64,000 nt of DNA from Bacillus sp. FJAT-50079 (GTDB taxonomy: Bacteria; Bacillota; Bacilli; Bacillales; Bacillaceae_C): contig NZ_JAGYPD010000004.1 of NCBI RefSeq assembly GCF_018343515.1, positions 434,001 to 498,000 on the forward strand, in the 5' to 3' direction. The position numbers and the translations under genes are program-made. Shown piece after piece: positions 1 to 9,068 of the stretch. A model generated the notes under the pieces. That model saw nothing but the letters and a program-made list of their open reading frames with translations. It ran no database searches and was not told where the DNA came from. Within the stretch, counting starts at the first letter, position 1; every line of letters starts with the position of its first letter.

Positions 1-192
1 TGTTGAAAGGAGACATGAGGGCAGAAATCCTTTTTAAATGATAAGAAATGATTAGTTTTTGACTTGGACGATTTAAAGTCACAGGTCGATTCCTTGTGGC
101 AATCCACTTAGGCTTACGTTAGTGCTGTCACAACCTTTTGCTTTGTGAAGCTTTCCAAGGTGCTTCTGCATTTCTTATGTAGCCCGTACATT

Positions 193-882
193 ATGAAAAA
201 CAAACAAAATATCATGATTAAAGGAACGAAAAATGGACTTTCATTGCAATTGAATGATCGCTGTTCCTATAAAGAGTTATTAGTAGAACTGGAGGAAAAG
301 CTTGCGGAATTACATAGAGTGGATGATGATCGTCCGCTTATTTCCGTTAGCATTCAAGCGGGAAATCGTTATTTGGATGAGCAACAACAGGAAGAGTTGA
401 AAGAGTTAATTCGCCAAAAACGCAATTTAATTGTTGATCATATTGAGAGCAATGTGGTTACGAAAGCGGAAGCTCAACAATATATTGATGAACAGGAAAT
501 TACATCCGTTGCAACGATTGTCAGGTCTGGCCAAGTTCTAGAAGTTGAGGGTGATTTGCTGCTTGTCGGTGATGTGAATCCTGGAGGAACGGTAAAAGCA
601 GGAGGCAATATTTTTATTATGGGGGCATTAAGAGGTGTAGCACATGCTGGCTATACGGGTAAAGCAGAATCTGTCATTGTCGCTTCATTCATGACACCCT
701 CCCAGCTAAGAATTTACGACTGTATTAGTCGCGCTCCTGATCATTACGATAAAGAGGAACACCATCAAATGGAGTGCGCATACATAGATAGAACGAATCA
801 AATTGTTATAGACCGTTTACAAGTGTTAAAGCACTTGAGACCGAATATTACTAGATTCAAAGGGGGACACTATAATGGGTGA
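193..882 (+). CDS. minC: Septum site-determining protein MinC
   Basis: Inhibitor of FtsZ assembly that, together with MinD, keeps division septa away from the poles. The 229-residue protein has the usual MinC layout: an N-terminal FtsZ-inhibiting domain (about residues 1-100, opening IMIKGTKNGL) and a C-terminal beta-helical MinC_C domain with VEGDLLLVGDVNPGG and MGALRGVAHAG, which binds MinD. A GTG at 145 would add 16 residues unlike the family, so I prefer ATG 193, although no strong ribosome binding site is visible at either. It overlaps minD by 8 bases, which suggests translational coupling. In B. subtilis mreBCD lies immediately upstream; only about 190 bases precede minC here and I cannot identify an mreD tail in them. 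Confidence 0.95.
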   Translation: MKNKQNIMIKGTKNGLSLQLNDRCSYKELLVELEEKLAELHRVDDDRPLISVSIQAGNRYLDEQQQEELKELIRQKRNLIVDHIESNVVTKAEAQQYIDEQEITSVATIVRSGQVLEVEGDLLLVGDVNPGGTVKAGGNIFIMGALRGVAHAGYTGKAESVIVASFMTPSQLRIYDCISRAPDHYDKEEHHQMECAYIDRTNQIVIDRLQVLKHLRPNITRFKGGHYNG

Positions 883-1681
883 AGCGATTGTAATCACTTC
901 AGGTAAAGGAGGGGTTGGTAAAACGACCACCTCTGCTAATCTGGGGACTGCGCTTGCCCTCCAAGGGAAGAAGGTTTGTTTAATCGACACGGATATTGGT
1001 CTTAGAAATCTTGATGTCGTATTAGGACTTGAAAATCGAATCATTTATGATTTAGTTGATGTCGTCGAAGGTCGTTGCAAACCACATCAAGCCCTTGTGA
1101 AGGATAAGAGATTCGAAGATAAGTTGTTTTTGCTTCCAGCAGCACAGACGAGTGATAAAACAGCTGTCAATCCGCAGCAAATGAAAGAACTTGTGACGGA
1201 GATGAAGCAGGATTACGATTATATTATTATCGATTGTCCCGCAGGAATTGAACAAGGTTATCAAAACGCAATCGCTGGAGCAGATCGAGCAATTGTCGTT
1301 ACAACACCTGAAATATCGGCTGTACGTGATGCAGACCGAATCATCGGATTGCTTGAAAAAGAAGAACATATTGAGCGCCCAAAATTAATTATTAATCGGA
1401 TTCGCAGTCAAATGATGGAAAGTGGCGATGTGCTTGATGTTGATGAGATTGCTCAACATTTATCGATTGATTTACTCGGAATCGTTCAAGATGATGAGGA
1501 AGTGATTCGAACGGCAAACCAAGGGGAACCGATCGCATTAAACCCTAATAGCAAAGCGTCGATTGCTTATCGTAACATCGCACGTAGAATTTTAGGTGAA
1601 TCAGTGCCGCTGCAATCATTAAAGGATGAAAAAACAGGTGTATTCGCTCGTTTCAAGAAGTTTTTTGGTATGCGAGCTTAA
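875..1681 (+). CDS. minD: Septum site-determining ATPase MinD
   Basis: ParA/MinD-family ATPase that binds the membrane in its ATP form and carries MinC to it. The deviant Walker A motif GKGGVGKTT lies at residues 10-18 with the signature lysine at 11, and Walker B (YIIIDCPAG) is near residue 120. The last dozen residues (FARFKKFFGMRA) form the basic amphipathic membrane-targeting helix expected of MinD. At 268 residues it has normal length. It follows minC with an 8-base overlap and is followed by a strong terminator, so the transcript ends here. It lies immediately before the sporulation operon spoIVFA-spoIVFB, as in B. subtilis. Confidence 0.97.
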   Translation: MGEAIVITSGKGGVGKTTTSANLGTALALQGKKVCLIDTDIGLRNLDVVLGLENRIIYDLVDVVEGRCKPHQALVKDKRFEDKLFLLPAAQTSDKTAVNPQQMKELVTEMKQDYDYIIIDCPAGIEQGYQNAIAGADRAIVVTTPEISAVRDADRIIGLLEKEEHIERPKLIINRIRSQMMESGDVLDVDEIAQHLSIDLLGIVQDDEEVIRTANQGEPIALNPNSKASIAYRNIARRILGESVPLQSLKDEKTGVFARFKKFFGMRA

Positions 1682-1688
1682 GAGAATC

Positions 1689-1726
1689 AAAGCTTTCGTA
1701 ACGATTTTGTTGCGGGAGCTTTTTTG
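1689..1726 (+). terminator. Rho-independent terminator after minD
   Basis: A 14-pair stem (several G-U pairs) runs from AAAGCTTTCGTAAC to GTTGCGGGAGCTTT around a six-base loop and continues into a T run. It begins eight bases after the minD stop. Confidence 0.85.
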
Positions 1727-1848
1727 ATTTACAAGTCGAATTACCTGAGATGGTGTAATTAATCAAAAATTATTCAAAATATGTACATTCGGATGTTTCA
1801 AGGTCGTTCATCCAAGTCGTATTTCTATTTTTAAAAAATGAATGATCC

Positions 1849-1877
1849 GTATATTTCTAAAGGACAAGTCATATTGT
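1849..1877 (+). promoter_or_regulatory. Putative SigE promoter of the spoIVF operon
   Basis: GTATATT (1849-1855), 14 bases, then CATATTGT (1870-1877) fits the mother-cell SigE pattern kmATATT-N14-CATACAmT. The spacing is exact and there are two mismatches in the -10. In B. subtilis spoIVF is transcribed by SigE, and the site is 34 bases before the spoIVFA start. Confidence 0.65.
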
Positions 1878-1910
1878 AATAGAAATGGATAAGGAGGATG
1901 GTGGTGAGGG

Positions 1911-2675
1911 ATGAATGAGAGAGCGAATGAGATTCGGAAGCGGTTAGCCAAACGACGTAAACAATATCCTGTTTATAGAGATGCAAGAGTAAGCAATATA
2001 TCGGATGCATATGATTATGAACATGATGTGGATCAAGCAATTTTTCAGTCAGAGCCGGATACCTCATTTCATCCGCTTTGGAATAGAAATGTATTTATTT
2101 TGAAAATACTTATGTCAGCGGCATTAGTGCTAATCGCTGCGATTATATATGAATCACCATCACCGACTTTAGATAAAGCGAGAACGGCGATTACGACGAC
2201 GATGAAAAAGGAGTTTCAATTCGCGGCTGTTTCCCATTGGTATGAAGGGACGTTTGGCAAACCGCTCGCACTATTTCCAACAAGCAATCAAGAGCAAGTG
2301 GCGCTAGATAGTAAGGAAATGAGTTACTCTCTACCGGTTTCTGGGAAAATATTAGAGGGATTTTCCGACGATCATCAAGGAATCATCATTGAAACGGGTA
2401 GCGATGCTGAAGTTGAAGCAATGACAGAAGGAACAGTTATTTTTGCTGGAAAACAGGCAGATACGGGAAATACAGTGATCGTTCAACATCCGGATCAAAC
2501 GAAATCATGGTATGGCAAAATGGATGAGATTGTCGTAAAACCGTATGAAAAAGTATCAGCAGGTAAAGTACTTGGTACTGTTTCCTCTGATGATGGAGGA
2601 AAAGGACAATTTTATTTTGCGATTAAGCAAGAGGATCAATTTATCGATCCAATTCAGGTGATGAGCTTTGAATAA
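1911..2675 (+). CDS. spoIVFA: Stage IV sporulation protein FA
   Basis: Regulator of the SpoIVFB intramembrane protease in the outer forespore membrane. It helps hold SpoIVFB inactive until the forespore signal arrives. The 254-residue protein has a charged N-terminal cytoplasmic region, one membrane segment at about 61-80 (VFILKILMSAALVLIAAII) and a C-terminal LytM/M23-type beta domain at about 165-250 (GILEG... GNTVIVQHPD...) that lacks the usual metal-binding set and is presumably non-catalytic, as in B. subtilis. AAGGAGG at 1891-1897 lies 13 bases before ATG 1911; an in-frame TGA just upstream rules out a longer start. spoIVFB overlaps its end by 8 bases. Confidence 0.93.
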   Translation: MNERANEIRKRLAKRRKQYPVYRDARVSNISDAYDYEHDVDQAIFQSEPDTSFHPLWNRNVFILKILMSAALVLIAAIIYESPSPTLDKARTAITTTMKKEFQFAAVSHWYEGTFGKPLALFPTSNQEQVALDSKEMSYSLPVSGKILEGFSDDHQGIIIETGSDAEVEAMTEGTVIFAGKQADTGNTVIVQHPDQTKSWYGKMDEIVVKPYEKVSAGKVLGTVSSDDGGKGQFYFAIKQEDQFIDPIQVMSFE

Positions 2676-3534
2676 ATATATCCAGCTGGTAAGGAAGATT
2701 CATGTTCATCCCTTTTTTTGGCTCATTGCCGGATTAGCAATCATAACGGGATCTTTTTGGGAATTGCTCGGCTTATTTATGATTGTTTTTTTACATGAAA
2801 TCGGACATGCGTTTGCAGCCCAATTTTTTCAATGGAAAATCAATCGAATTATGATTTTACCATTCGGTGGCTTCTGTGAAGTCGATGAGCACGGCAACCG
2901 CCCGATTAAAGAAGAGTTGATCATTATTTTAGCTGGACCGCTTCAACACCTTTTGATTGCGCTCGTTATTTTTGTATTAAAATCATTGGCGCTTATTCCA
3001 GTAACCGATGCTGCGTTTCTTTTTCAATGTAATTGGATGATTTTGTTCTTTAATTTGCTTCCGATTTGGCCGTTGGACGGCGGAAAGTTAATTCAGTTAT
3101 ATCTCGCATCGACGAAGCCGTACCTAGAGGCACAAAAGCAATCTCTCGTCAGCTCTTTCATTGCCTTATTATTGCTTCACGGGGCGTTCCTATTTGTCGC
3201 ACCATTTCAATTACAAGTTTGGGCAATTTTTATTTATTTATATTTTTGCTTATATATGCAATGGAAGCAAAGAAGATATGTGTTTATGCGATTTTTGCTT
3301 GAAAGACATTATGGAAAACATCAAGCATTTAAACAATTGCAGCCCATTACTGCGCAAGGTGATGATTTTCTTTATACAGCGATGGAAAAATTTCAACGGA
3401 ATTGTAAGCATTTTATTAATGTAGGTGGCAAGAATTCGCTGTTTGGAAAATTAGATGAGAATGAATTGCTTTATGCCTATTTTACAGAAAAGCAAGTTCA
3501 TGCCCAATTTAAGGATATTGTTTATCATGATTGA
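2668..3534 (+). CDS. spoIVFB: Stage IV sporulation intramembrane metalloprotease FB
   Basis: Site-2-protease family enzyme that cleaves pro-sigma-K within the membrane during sporulation. The 288-residue polytopic protein has HEIGH at residues 43-47 and the third zinc ligand Asp137 in NLLPIWPLDGG. These positions match those known for B. subtilis SpoIVFB. Translation appears to start at TTG 2668 inside the end of spoIVFA, giving MNKYIQLV. The C-terminal region from about 200 corresponds to the soluble CBS-type part. Coupling to spoIVFA fits their function as a complex. Confidence 0.95.
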   Translation: MNKYIQLVRKIHVHPFFWLIAGLAIITGSFWELLGLFMIVFLHEIGHAFAAQFFQWKINRIMILPFGGFCEVDEHGNRPIKEELIIILAGPLQHLLIALVIFVLKSLALIPVTDAAFLFQCNWMILFFNLLPIWPLDGGKLIQLYLASTKPYLEAQKQSLVSSFIALLLLHGAFLFVAPFQLQVWAIFIYLYFCLYMQWKQRRYVFMRFLLERHYGKHQAFKQLQPITAQGDDFLYTAMEKFQRNCKHFINVGGKNSLFGKLDENELLYAYFTEKQVHAQFKDIVYHD

Positions 3535-3576
3535 CTCGGCAGGTTGGAAAAGTTAAAGTGAAAGAAATGGAATGCG

Positions 3577-3604
3577 GACTAGCGAATTGCTAGTCTGTTT
3601 GTTG
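3577..3604 (+). terminator. Possible weak terminator after spoIVFB
   Basis: A seven-pair stem, GACTAGC/GCTAGTC with a five-base loop, is followed by a broken T-rich run (TGTTTGTTG). It lies between spoIVFB and the RNase gene and could separate sporulation and housekeeping transcription. Confidence 0.45.
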
Positions 3605-3621
3605 TTAAAAGGATGAGATAA

Positions 3622-5079
3622 ATGAACGAAATATATATTGATTTATCAACGGAGCAAAAGCGGTTTGTCGTAAAAGAGCAAAATACCATTACGACGATAT
3701 TTGTTGAGCAACCACAAGATCGTTCAAAGGTAGGCAATATTTATCTTGGTCGGGTTGAAAGTGTAAAGCCTGGCATGGATGCCGCATTTGTGACAATTGA
3801 TGACGGGAAAAATGGATTTTTAAAAATGGATCAGCTCCCGGCTTTTTTACATGCTGAAAAAGCCGCTCCAATTTCTTCTTATTTAAGAGAAGGGGAACAA
3901 ATTCTCGTGCAAGTAAAGAAAGATGAAACGGATGAAAAAGGGCCGTTATTATCAGCAATTATTGAGTTTTCGAATCCTAGAATTGTCTATATGCCCGAAG
4001 GAAAATACATATCGATATCGAGAAAAGCGAGTGAGAAGCAGAGAAAGGAATGGAAATCCCGACTAAAAAAACAGCAGCAAGGTCGGGAAGGGTTCATTAT
4101 TCGAACAGAAGCGTTAAATGAGTCAGAGGAGACGCTTATTCACGATATGGAAGGATTAAGGGAGGAATGGGCGCGATTACTTGAGCAAGTGAAAACAGTA
4201 AAATCCCCTGCTTTAGTTATTGAACAATCCAACTTTGAAGTGGAATTGCATAAGGAAGTCGAACGATTAAAGGGTGGAACGATCATTGCATTAAATCGAG
4301 CGATCATCGATAAAATCAGTTCCGAATTCCGTTCCCAGTGGAAATTCCAGCAGCATTTAAAACAAGAACCGCTTTTTTCATACTACAATCTCGAAATAGA
4401 AATTGAAAAAGCGCAAAGTCGGATCGTTTTACTAGATGAGGGGGCATATCTCGTTATCGATGAAACGGAAGCAGCGGTCATTATTGATGTGAATACGGGA
4501 CAATATACGGGACGGCAACTAGCAGCAGATACCGTTTTAAAAACGAATATTACCGCTGCAAAGGAAATTGCGAGGCAGCTTCGTGTAAGAGATTATGGAG
4601 GAATGATATTAATTGATTTTATTAATATGACTTCATCCCTTCATCGTCAGCAAGTATTAGAAACTCTAAAAGAGGCAGTGAAACAGGATCCTAAGCATAT
4701 TCGTTTGCGAGGCTTTACACAATTAGGGATTTTTGAGCTGACAAGAGCGCGAACAAAGCAGTCGCTTTCAAAAGCAATCCAAACAACATGTTCAGTCTGT
4801 CACGGTACAGGTATGGTAAAAAGTCCGGAAGCAGTTGCTTTCAGCCTGGAGCGGGAATTACTTGGATTTCCGAAAGGAGAATTTGAAGCTGTTTTAATTG
4901 AATGCGATCAAGCAACGAGGAATGCTTTTACTGGAAAAAATAATGAATATGTATCAAAGTTAGAAGAATTTTTACAACTGCGTCTTTATTTTAAACAAAC
5001 GCATTTTTGCAAACCGGAATATTATATCCGGCGTTTTGGGACAAATGAAGAGATAAAGCGGAATGTTGTTGACACTTGA
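3622..5079 (+). CDS. rng: RNase E/G family endoribonuclease
   Basis: Single-strand-specific endoribonuclease of the RNase E/G family. Of 485 residues, an S1 RNA-binding domain lies at about 36-115 (KVGNIYLGRVESVKPGM). The catalytic core carries the magnesium-binding aspartates near 289 (IIDVNTGQYTGR) and 332 (GGMILIDFINM), and the zinc-link cysteines are at about 390 and 393 (CSVCHGTG). The length fits RNase G rather than RNase E, since there is no long C-terminal scaffold. B. subtilis has no such enzyme and relies on RNases Y and J, but several other Bacillaceae carry one at this place. The promoter of the next operon lies in its last codons. Confidence 0.92.
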   Translation: MNEIYIDLSTEQKRFVVKEQNTITTIFVEQPQDRSKVGNIYLGRVESVKPGMDAAFVTIDDGKNGFLKMDQLPAFLHAEKAAPISSYLREGEQILVQVKKDETDEKGPLLSAIIEFSNPRIVYMPEGKYISISRKASEKQRKEWKSRLKKQQQGREGFIIRTEALNESEETLIHDMEGLREEWARLLEQVKTVKSPALVIEQSNFEVELHKEVERLKGGTIIALNRAIIDKISSEFRSQWKFQQHLKQEPLFSYYNLEIEIEKAQSRIVLLDEGAYLVIDETEAAVIIDVNTGQYTGRQLAADTVLKTNITAAKEIARQLRVRDYGGMILIDFINMTSSLHRQQVLETLKEAVKQDPKHIRLRGFTQLGIFELTRARTKQSLSKAIQTTCSVCHGTGMVKSPEAVAFSLERELLGFPKGEFEAVLIECDQATRNAFTGKNNEYVSKLEEFLQLRLYFKQTHFCKPEYYIRRFGTNEEIKRNVVDT

Positions 5080-5096
5080 TACGAACTTATGATAAT
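5069..5096 (+). promoter_or_regulatory. SigA-type promoter of rplU operon, inside rng end
   Basis: TTGACA at 5069-5074, 16 bases, then GATAAT at 5091-5096. The -35 box is part of the last rng codons, and the site is followed by the rplU leader. Confidence 0.7.
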
Positions 5097-5106
5097 ATTT
5101 TTATGT

Positions 5107-5205
5107 TAGTTTGTAGCACCCGTGCTACAACCGCACAGAGCAGGTAGTAAGCTTTTGAAATGATCAAAGCACCTGTAATGGCGAGTCTGAGTTAATTAAG
5201 GAGGT
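5107..5205 (+). ncRNA. Probable ribosomal protein L21 leader
   Basis: The untranslated stretch between promoter and rplU contains a perfect eight-pair hairpin with CCCG loop (5111-5130), then conserved-looking segments including GCACAGAGCAGG and a later CACCTG that could pair with the ribosome binding region AGGAGGTG (5199-5206). Position and size match the L21 leader known in front of rplU in Bacillales, where the product represses its own operon. I identify it by context and structure, not by covariance search. Confidence 0.55.
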
Positions 5206-5211
5206 GCAACT

Positions 5212-5520
5212 ATGTACGCAATCATTGAAACTGGTGGAAAACAAATCAAAGTTGAAGAAGGTCAAGCGATCTACGTTGAGAAATTGGACGTTGCAGAAGG
5301 TGAAACATTCACTTTTGACAAAGTTCTTTTCGTTGGCGGAGAAGATGTGAAAGTAGGAAGTCCTTTCGTTGAAGGAGCTACTGTAACAGCTAAAGTTGAA
5401 AAACAAGGCCGTCAAAAGAAGCTTGTTGTTTTTAAATACAAGCCAAAGAAAAACTACCACAAAAAACAAGGTCATCGTCAACCATACACAAAAGTTGTCG
5501 TTGAAAAAATCAACGCATAA
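5212..5520 (+). CDS. rplU: 50S ribosomal protein L21
   Basis: Large-subunit protein that binds 23S rRNA. The 102-residue sequence opens [18 protein letters not shown] and ends in the basic segment [13 protein letters not shown], both typical of bacterial L21. An AGGAGGTGC ribosome binding site precedes the ATG. It heads the conserved operon rplU-prp-rpmA with a five-base gap to prp, and the upstream leader probably provides autoregulation. Confidence 0.98.
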   Translation: MYAIIETGGKQIKVEEGQAIYVEKLDVAEGETFTFDKVLFVGGEDVKVGSPFVEGATVTAKVEKQGRQKKLVVFKYKPKKNYHKKQGHRQPYTKVVVEKINA

Positions 5521-5525
5521 GACAG

Positions 5526-5858
5526 ATGATTAAAGTACAAGTCGTAAGAAAAGCAGACGGTACAATTACCTCTTTTACGATGAGAGGTCATGCTGACTAT
5601 GCTGAACATGGACAGGATATTGTCTGTGCGGGGGCATCGGCGGTCGCTTTTGGCAGCATCAATGCATTGTTCGCTTTAACTGAAGTTGAACCAGTCATTG
5701 AGCAGTCTGAGGGCGGATACTTAACATGTACGATTCCTGATGATCTGTCGGATGAATCCTTCGAAAAAGCCCAGCTTTTATTGGAGGGGATGATCGTCTC
5801 TTTGCAGACGATTGAACGAGATTATCAGAAATATATACGGGTTACTTTTCAGAAATAG
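5526..5858 (+). CDS. prp: Ribosomal-processing cysteine protease Prp
   Basis: Cysteine protease that removes the N-terminal extension of ribosomal protein L27 in Firmicutes (ysxB in B. subtilis). The catalytic dyad is visible as His22 (RGHADYAEHG) and Cys34 (DIVCAGASA), at the same positions as in S. aureus Prp. Length is 110 residues. It lies between rplU and rpmA, and the L27 encoded next door carries the expected cleavable leader, so enzyme and substrate are consistent. Confidence 0.93.
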   Translation: MIKVQVVRKADGTITSFTMRGHADYAEHGQDIVCAGASAVAFGSINALFALTEVEPVIEQSEGGYLTCTIPDDLSDESFEKAQLLLEGMIVSLQTIERDYQKYIRVTFQK

Positions 5859-6161
<303 letters not shown>

Positions 6162-6165
6162 GTAT

Positions 6166-6206
6166 GAAAAAAGCTCTGATCTTTTAAAAGGTCAGAGCTT
6201 TTTTAA
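6166..6206 (+). terminator. Rho-independent terminator after rpmA
   Basis: AAAAAGCTCTGATC pairs with GGTCAGAGCTTTTT (one G-U) and is followed by T residues, immediately after the rpmA stop. Confidence 0.95.
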
Positions 6207-6640
6207 ACGAATAGAAATTTGCATCTATACAGTCATTACGGCTGTTTTTTTATTTGTTGTGTTCAATTGAATGCGAGTATCGACGAAAGTGATAAGTGAG
6301 ATCCTTGGTCTAAAAGAGGGAGAAAATCGAGTTGGAAAATTTCAAAGCGGGCAGAATTCTCAAGAACCGATTTGTAATTAATGATGAATACCGTTTTGGA
6401 AGATACATTCTACAAGGAATGAGTCGAGGCTATCATAGAGTTTGCCAAGAAACTCATACAAACTTTTCGTTTTTGTTCAACAGTATATGTGAGGGTTTGA
6501 ACAATTGTAAAAGGACTAAAAAGTGAATGGTTTAATTACTATTAATCTCAAGAAGGATTACATATGTTTTCTGACAATACTTAACCGAATAAATGATCTT
6601 TTTTTCTGTAATTAAGGTCTTGAATATGCTATACAATCGA
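6207..6640. other. Intergenic region without a convincing gene
   Basis: About 430 bases between the rpmA terminator and the spo0B promoter. It holds a small imperfect hairpin with a T run (6229-6252) and a 64-codon open frame from TTG 6332 whose product looks like no family I know. I see no RNA gene or repeat here. Confidence 0.5.
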
Positions 6641-6644
6641 TTTC

Positions 6645-6653
6645 TGATATACT
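6645..6653 (+). promoter_or_regulatory. Probable extended -10 promoter of spo0B
   Basis: TG-A-TATACT is a good extended -10. No strong -35 sits at 17 bases. It lies 37 bases before the spo0B start. Confidence 0.5.
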
Positions 6654-6690
6654 AAAGAAACACTTGGTCAGAATGTGAGGCAATGCATAA

Positions 6691-7224
6691 ATGAAATCAA
6701 AGTGGACAGTAATTGAAGTGCTTCAGCAATCGCGACATGATTGGTTGAATCAACTTCAATTAATAAAAGGAAATTTAGCACTTGGGAAAAAAGAGCGGGC
6801 AGAGGAAGTTATCGAGGAAGTGGTTGCGCAAATGCGGCAGGAATCCAGATTGACAAATTTGAAACTGCCTAAATTTGCTTTGATGCTTCTTACTCATAAT
6901 TGGGAAGGGCATCATTTTCAGGTAAAATATGAAATCCTTGAACAAAATGGACCACTATTTTTTAATGATGAATGTTTGACTGCTTGGATGCGCTCTTTAT
7001 TTAATGAGCTTGATCAAGCATATGAGCCAATGAATGATAACTATTTATATGTTGGAATCCATGTAAACGATGGGAAGCTTCGATTACAATTGCATTTAAC
7101 AGGAATAATAAAGGATATACCTCGTATAAAAAAATGGCTTACATGTCATAAGGATAAGGTCGAACAAGTTTCATTCCAAAAAAATGATGAAACGGACATT
7201 CAAGTAGAGGCCATTTTTAAGTGA
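6691..7224 (+). CDS. spo0B: Sporulation initiation phosphotransferase Spo0B
   Basis: Phosphorelay protein that passes phosphate from Spo0F to Spo0A at the onset of sporulation. The 177-residue sequence has the phospho-accepting histidine in QQSRHDWLNQLQLIKG (His16), followed by a helical-hairpin dimer segment and a degenerate histidine-kinase-like C-terminal domain. It is about 15 residues shorter at the N-terminus than B. subtilis Spo0B. The gene lies 29 bases upstream of obg, the arrangement known in Bacillus, where the two are cotranscribed. Confidence 0.9.
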   Translation: MKSKWTVIEVLQQSRHDWLNQLQLIKGNLALGKKERAEEVIEEVVAQMRQESRLTNLKLPKFALMLLTHNWEGHHFQVKYEILEQNGPLFFNDECLTAWMRSLFNELDQAYEPMNDNYLYVGIHVNDGKLRLQLHLTGIIKDIPRIKKWLTCHKDKVEQVSFQKNDETDIQVEAIFK

Positions 7225-7253
7225 CCAGACGGTAGATTGGAGTGAGGTAAAAA

Positions 7254-8546
7254 ATGTTTGTCGATCAAGTAAAGGTGTATGTAAAAGGCGGCGATGGCGG
7301 AAATGGAATGGTTGCTTTCCGGCGTGAAAAATATGTGGCGATGGGCGGACCTGCTGGTGGCGATGGCGGAAAAGGAGCTAGCGTCATTTTCCAAGTGGAT
7401 GAAGGGTTGCGCACTTTAATGGATTTCCGTTATCAACGTCATTTTAAGGCGCCGCGTGGAGAGCACGGAATGTCTAAAGGACAGCACGGAAAAGGGGCAT
7501 CAGACCTCATTATAAAAGTTCCGCCTGGAACCGTCGTAACGGACGATGATACGAAGGAAGTGATTGCTGATTTAGTTGAGCATGAGCAACAGGCTGTCAT
7601 CGCTAAAGGTGGACGGGGCGGACGGGGCAATATGAGATTTGCGACTCCTGCCAATCCAGCACCTGAACTGGCGGAAAATGGAGAGCCGGGCCAGGAAAAA
7701 AATATCGTCCTTGAGTTGAAGGTGCTAGCAGATGTCGGGCTAGTTGGGTTTCCGAGTGTTGGTAAGTCAACATTATTATCCGTCGTTTCGGCTGCAAAAC
7801 CAAAAATTGCCGAGTATCATTTTACGACGATTGTTCCTAATCTTGGAGTTGTTGAAACCGATGATGGGCGCAGTTTTGTTATGGCTGATTTGCCAGGGCT
7901 GATTGAAGGTGCGCATGAAGGTGTTGGGCTAGGACACCAATTTTTGCGCCATATTGAAAGAACAAGGGTCATCGTTCACGTCCTAGATATGTCTGGATTA
8001 GAAGGCAGAGATCCGTATGAAGATTATTTGACAATTAATCGTGAATTGGAAGAATATAATTTACGATTAATGGAGAGGCCGCAAATCATTGTCGCCAATA
8101 AAATGGACATGCCCGATGCTGAAGAAAATTTAAAACTGTTTAAAGAAAAGGTAGAGGAAGACTATCCGATTTACCCGATCTCCGCTGTGACGAGGCAAGG
8201 ATTACGTGATCTATTGTATGAAATTGCTAATCAACTTGAAAAAACACCGGAGTTTCCACTTCATGAAATTATAGAAGAAGATGAAACAGTTAATCGCGTC
8301 TTGTATCGTCACGAGCAAGCATCAGATCAGTTTGTTATTACAAGAGAGTCAGATGGTACCTTTGTTGTTGAAGGGGATGCATTAGAGCGACTCTTTAAAA
8401 TGACCGACTTCTCTAGAGATGAATCTGTCCGCCGTTTTTCTCGTCAGCTCCGCTCAATGGGAGTCGATGAAGCCTTAAGAAACCGTGGGGCAAAGGATGG
8501 AGATACAGTTCGTTTATTTGAATTTGAATTTGAGTTTATTGATTAG
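7254..8546 (+). CDS. obg: GTPase Obg/CgtA
   Basis: Essential ribosome-associated GTPase involved in 50S assembly, the stress response and sporulation entry. Domains in order are the glycine-rich Obg fold (about 1-158, [16 protein letters not shown]), the G domain with G1 GFPSVGKST near 165, G3 DLPGLIEGA and G4 NKMD, and a C-terminal OCT domain (about 350-430). Length of 430 residues is normal. It forms a transcription unit with spo0B upstream and pheB downstream. Confidence 0.97.
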   Translation: MFVDQVKVYVKGGDGGNGMVAFRREKYVAMGGPAGGDGGKGASVIFQVDEGLRTLMDFRYQRHFKAPRGEHGMSKGQHGKGASDLIIKVPPGTVVTDDDTKEVIADLVEHEQQAVIAKGGRGGRGNMRFATPANPAPELAENGEPGQEKNIVLELKVLADVGLVGFPSVGKSTLLSVVSAAKPKIAEYHFTTIVPNLGVVETDDGRSFVMADLPGLIEGAHEGVGLGHQFLRHIERTRVIVHVLDMSGLEGRDPYEDYLTINRELEEYNLRLMERPQIIVANKMDMPDAEENLKLFKEKVEEDYPIYPISAVTRQGLRDLLYEIANQLEKTPEFPLHEIIEEDETVNRVLYRHEQASDQFVITRESDGTFVVEGDALERLFKMTDFSRDESVRRFSRQLRSMGVDEALRNRGAKDGDTVRLFEFEFEFID

Positions 8547-8572
8547 TTCTTCTTTGTAGGGGGAGAAGATGA

Positions 8573-9031
8573 GTGGAGAAGAAAAATGAAAAAAATTATC
8601 GGTTTTTCTTAGTTCGGGAAGACGTATTACCTGAGGCAATTAAGAAAACATTAGAAGCGAAAGAACTGCTTGAGCGTGGGAAGTCTGAATCTGTGTGGGA
8701 TGCGGTTCAGAAGGTGGATTTGAGCCGAAGTGCTTTTTATAAATACCGGGACACGGTCTTCCCATTTCATCGAATTGTGAAAGAAAAAATCATTTCTTTG
8801 TTTTTCTACTTGGACGATCAACCAGGCGCTCTTTCAAAACTACTTGCGATCGTTGCGGAAAATTCCTGTAATGTGCTGACGATTCACCAGACAATCCCGC
8901 TGCAAGGAAGAGCAAACGTTACGTTATCTCTAGATGTGACGAATATGTCGGTTGATTTAGACATGTTGCTCGTGAAACTCCGAAGATTAGAATTCGTTGA
9001 TAAGGTCGATGTATTAAGCTCAGGAGCATAA
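8573..9031 (+). CDS. pheB: ACT domain protein PheB (UPF0735)
   Basis: A 152-residue protein with a helix-turn-helix-like N-terminal half (about 15-65, [13 protein letters not shown]) and a C-terminal ACT domain (about 75-150, [19 protein letters not shown]). The family is annotated in Bacillus as PheB, next to the prephenate dehydratase gene pheA, but its biochemical role is not established. Here pheA does not follow. The transcript ends at a terminator shared with niaR on the opposite strand. GTG 8573 is used because the nearby ATG at 8569 leads to an early stop. Confidence 0.88.
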   Translation: MEKKNEKNYRFFLVREDVLPEAIKKTLEAKELLERGKSESVWDAVQKVDLSRSAFYKYRDTVFPFHRIVKEKIISLFFYLDDQPGALSKLLAIVAENSCNVLTIHQTIPLQGRANVTLSLDVTNMSVDLDMLLVKLRRLEFVDKVDVLSSGA

Positions 9032-9068
9032 ATAAGCTGGATGCCTAAAATGGCACTCCAGCTTATTT
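9030..9068. terminator. Bidirectional terminator between pheB and niaR
   Basis: AAATAAGCTGG and CCAGCTTATTT form an 11-pair stem, with an inner TGCC/GGCA pairing, and the T/A runs suit both strands. It covers the stops of both convergent genes. Confidence 0.85.

Noticed and set aside
1-144. 3' end of mreD upstream of minC
   Set aside because: Two frames are open at the window edge for about 12 codons each, but neither resembles the MreD C-terminus well enough to call.
6332-6526. 64-codon frame from TTG 6332 with a GAGGGAG upstream
   Set aside because: The product has no recognisable family, the start is weak and no terminator or partner gene supports it. Could be a real small gene, but not on this evidence.
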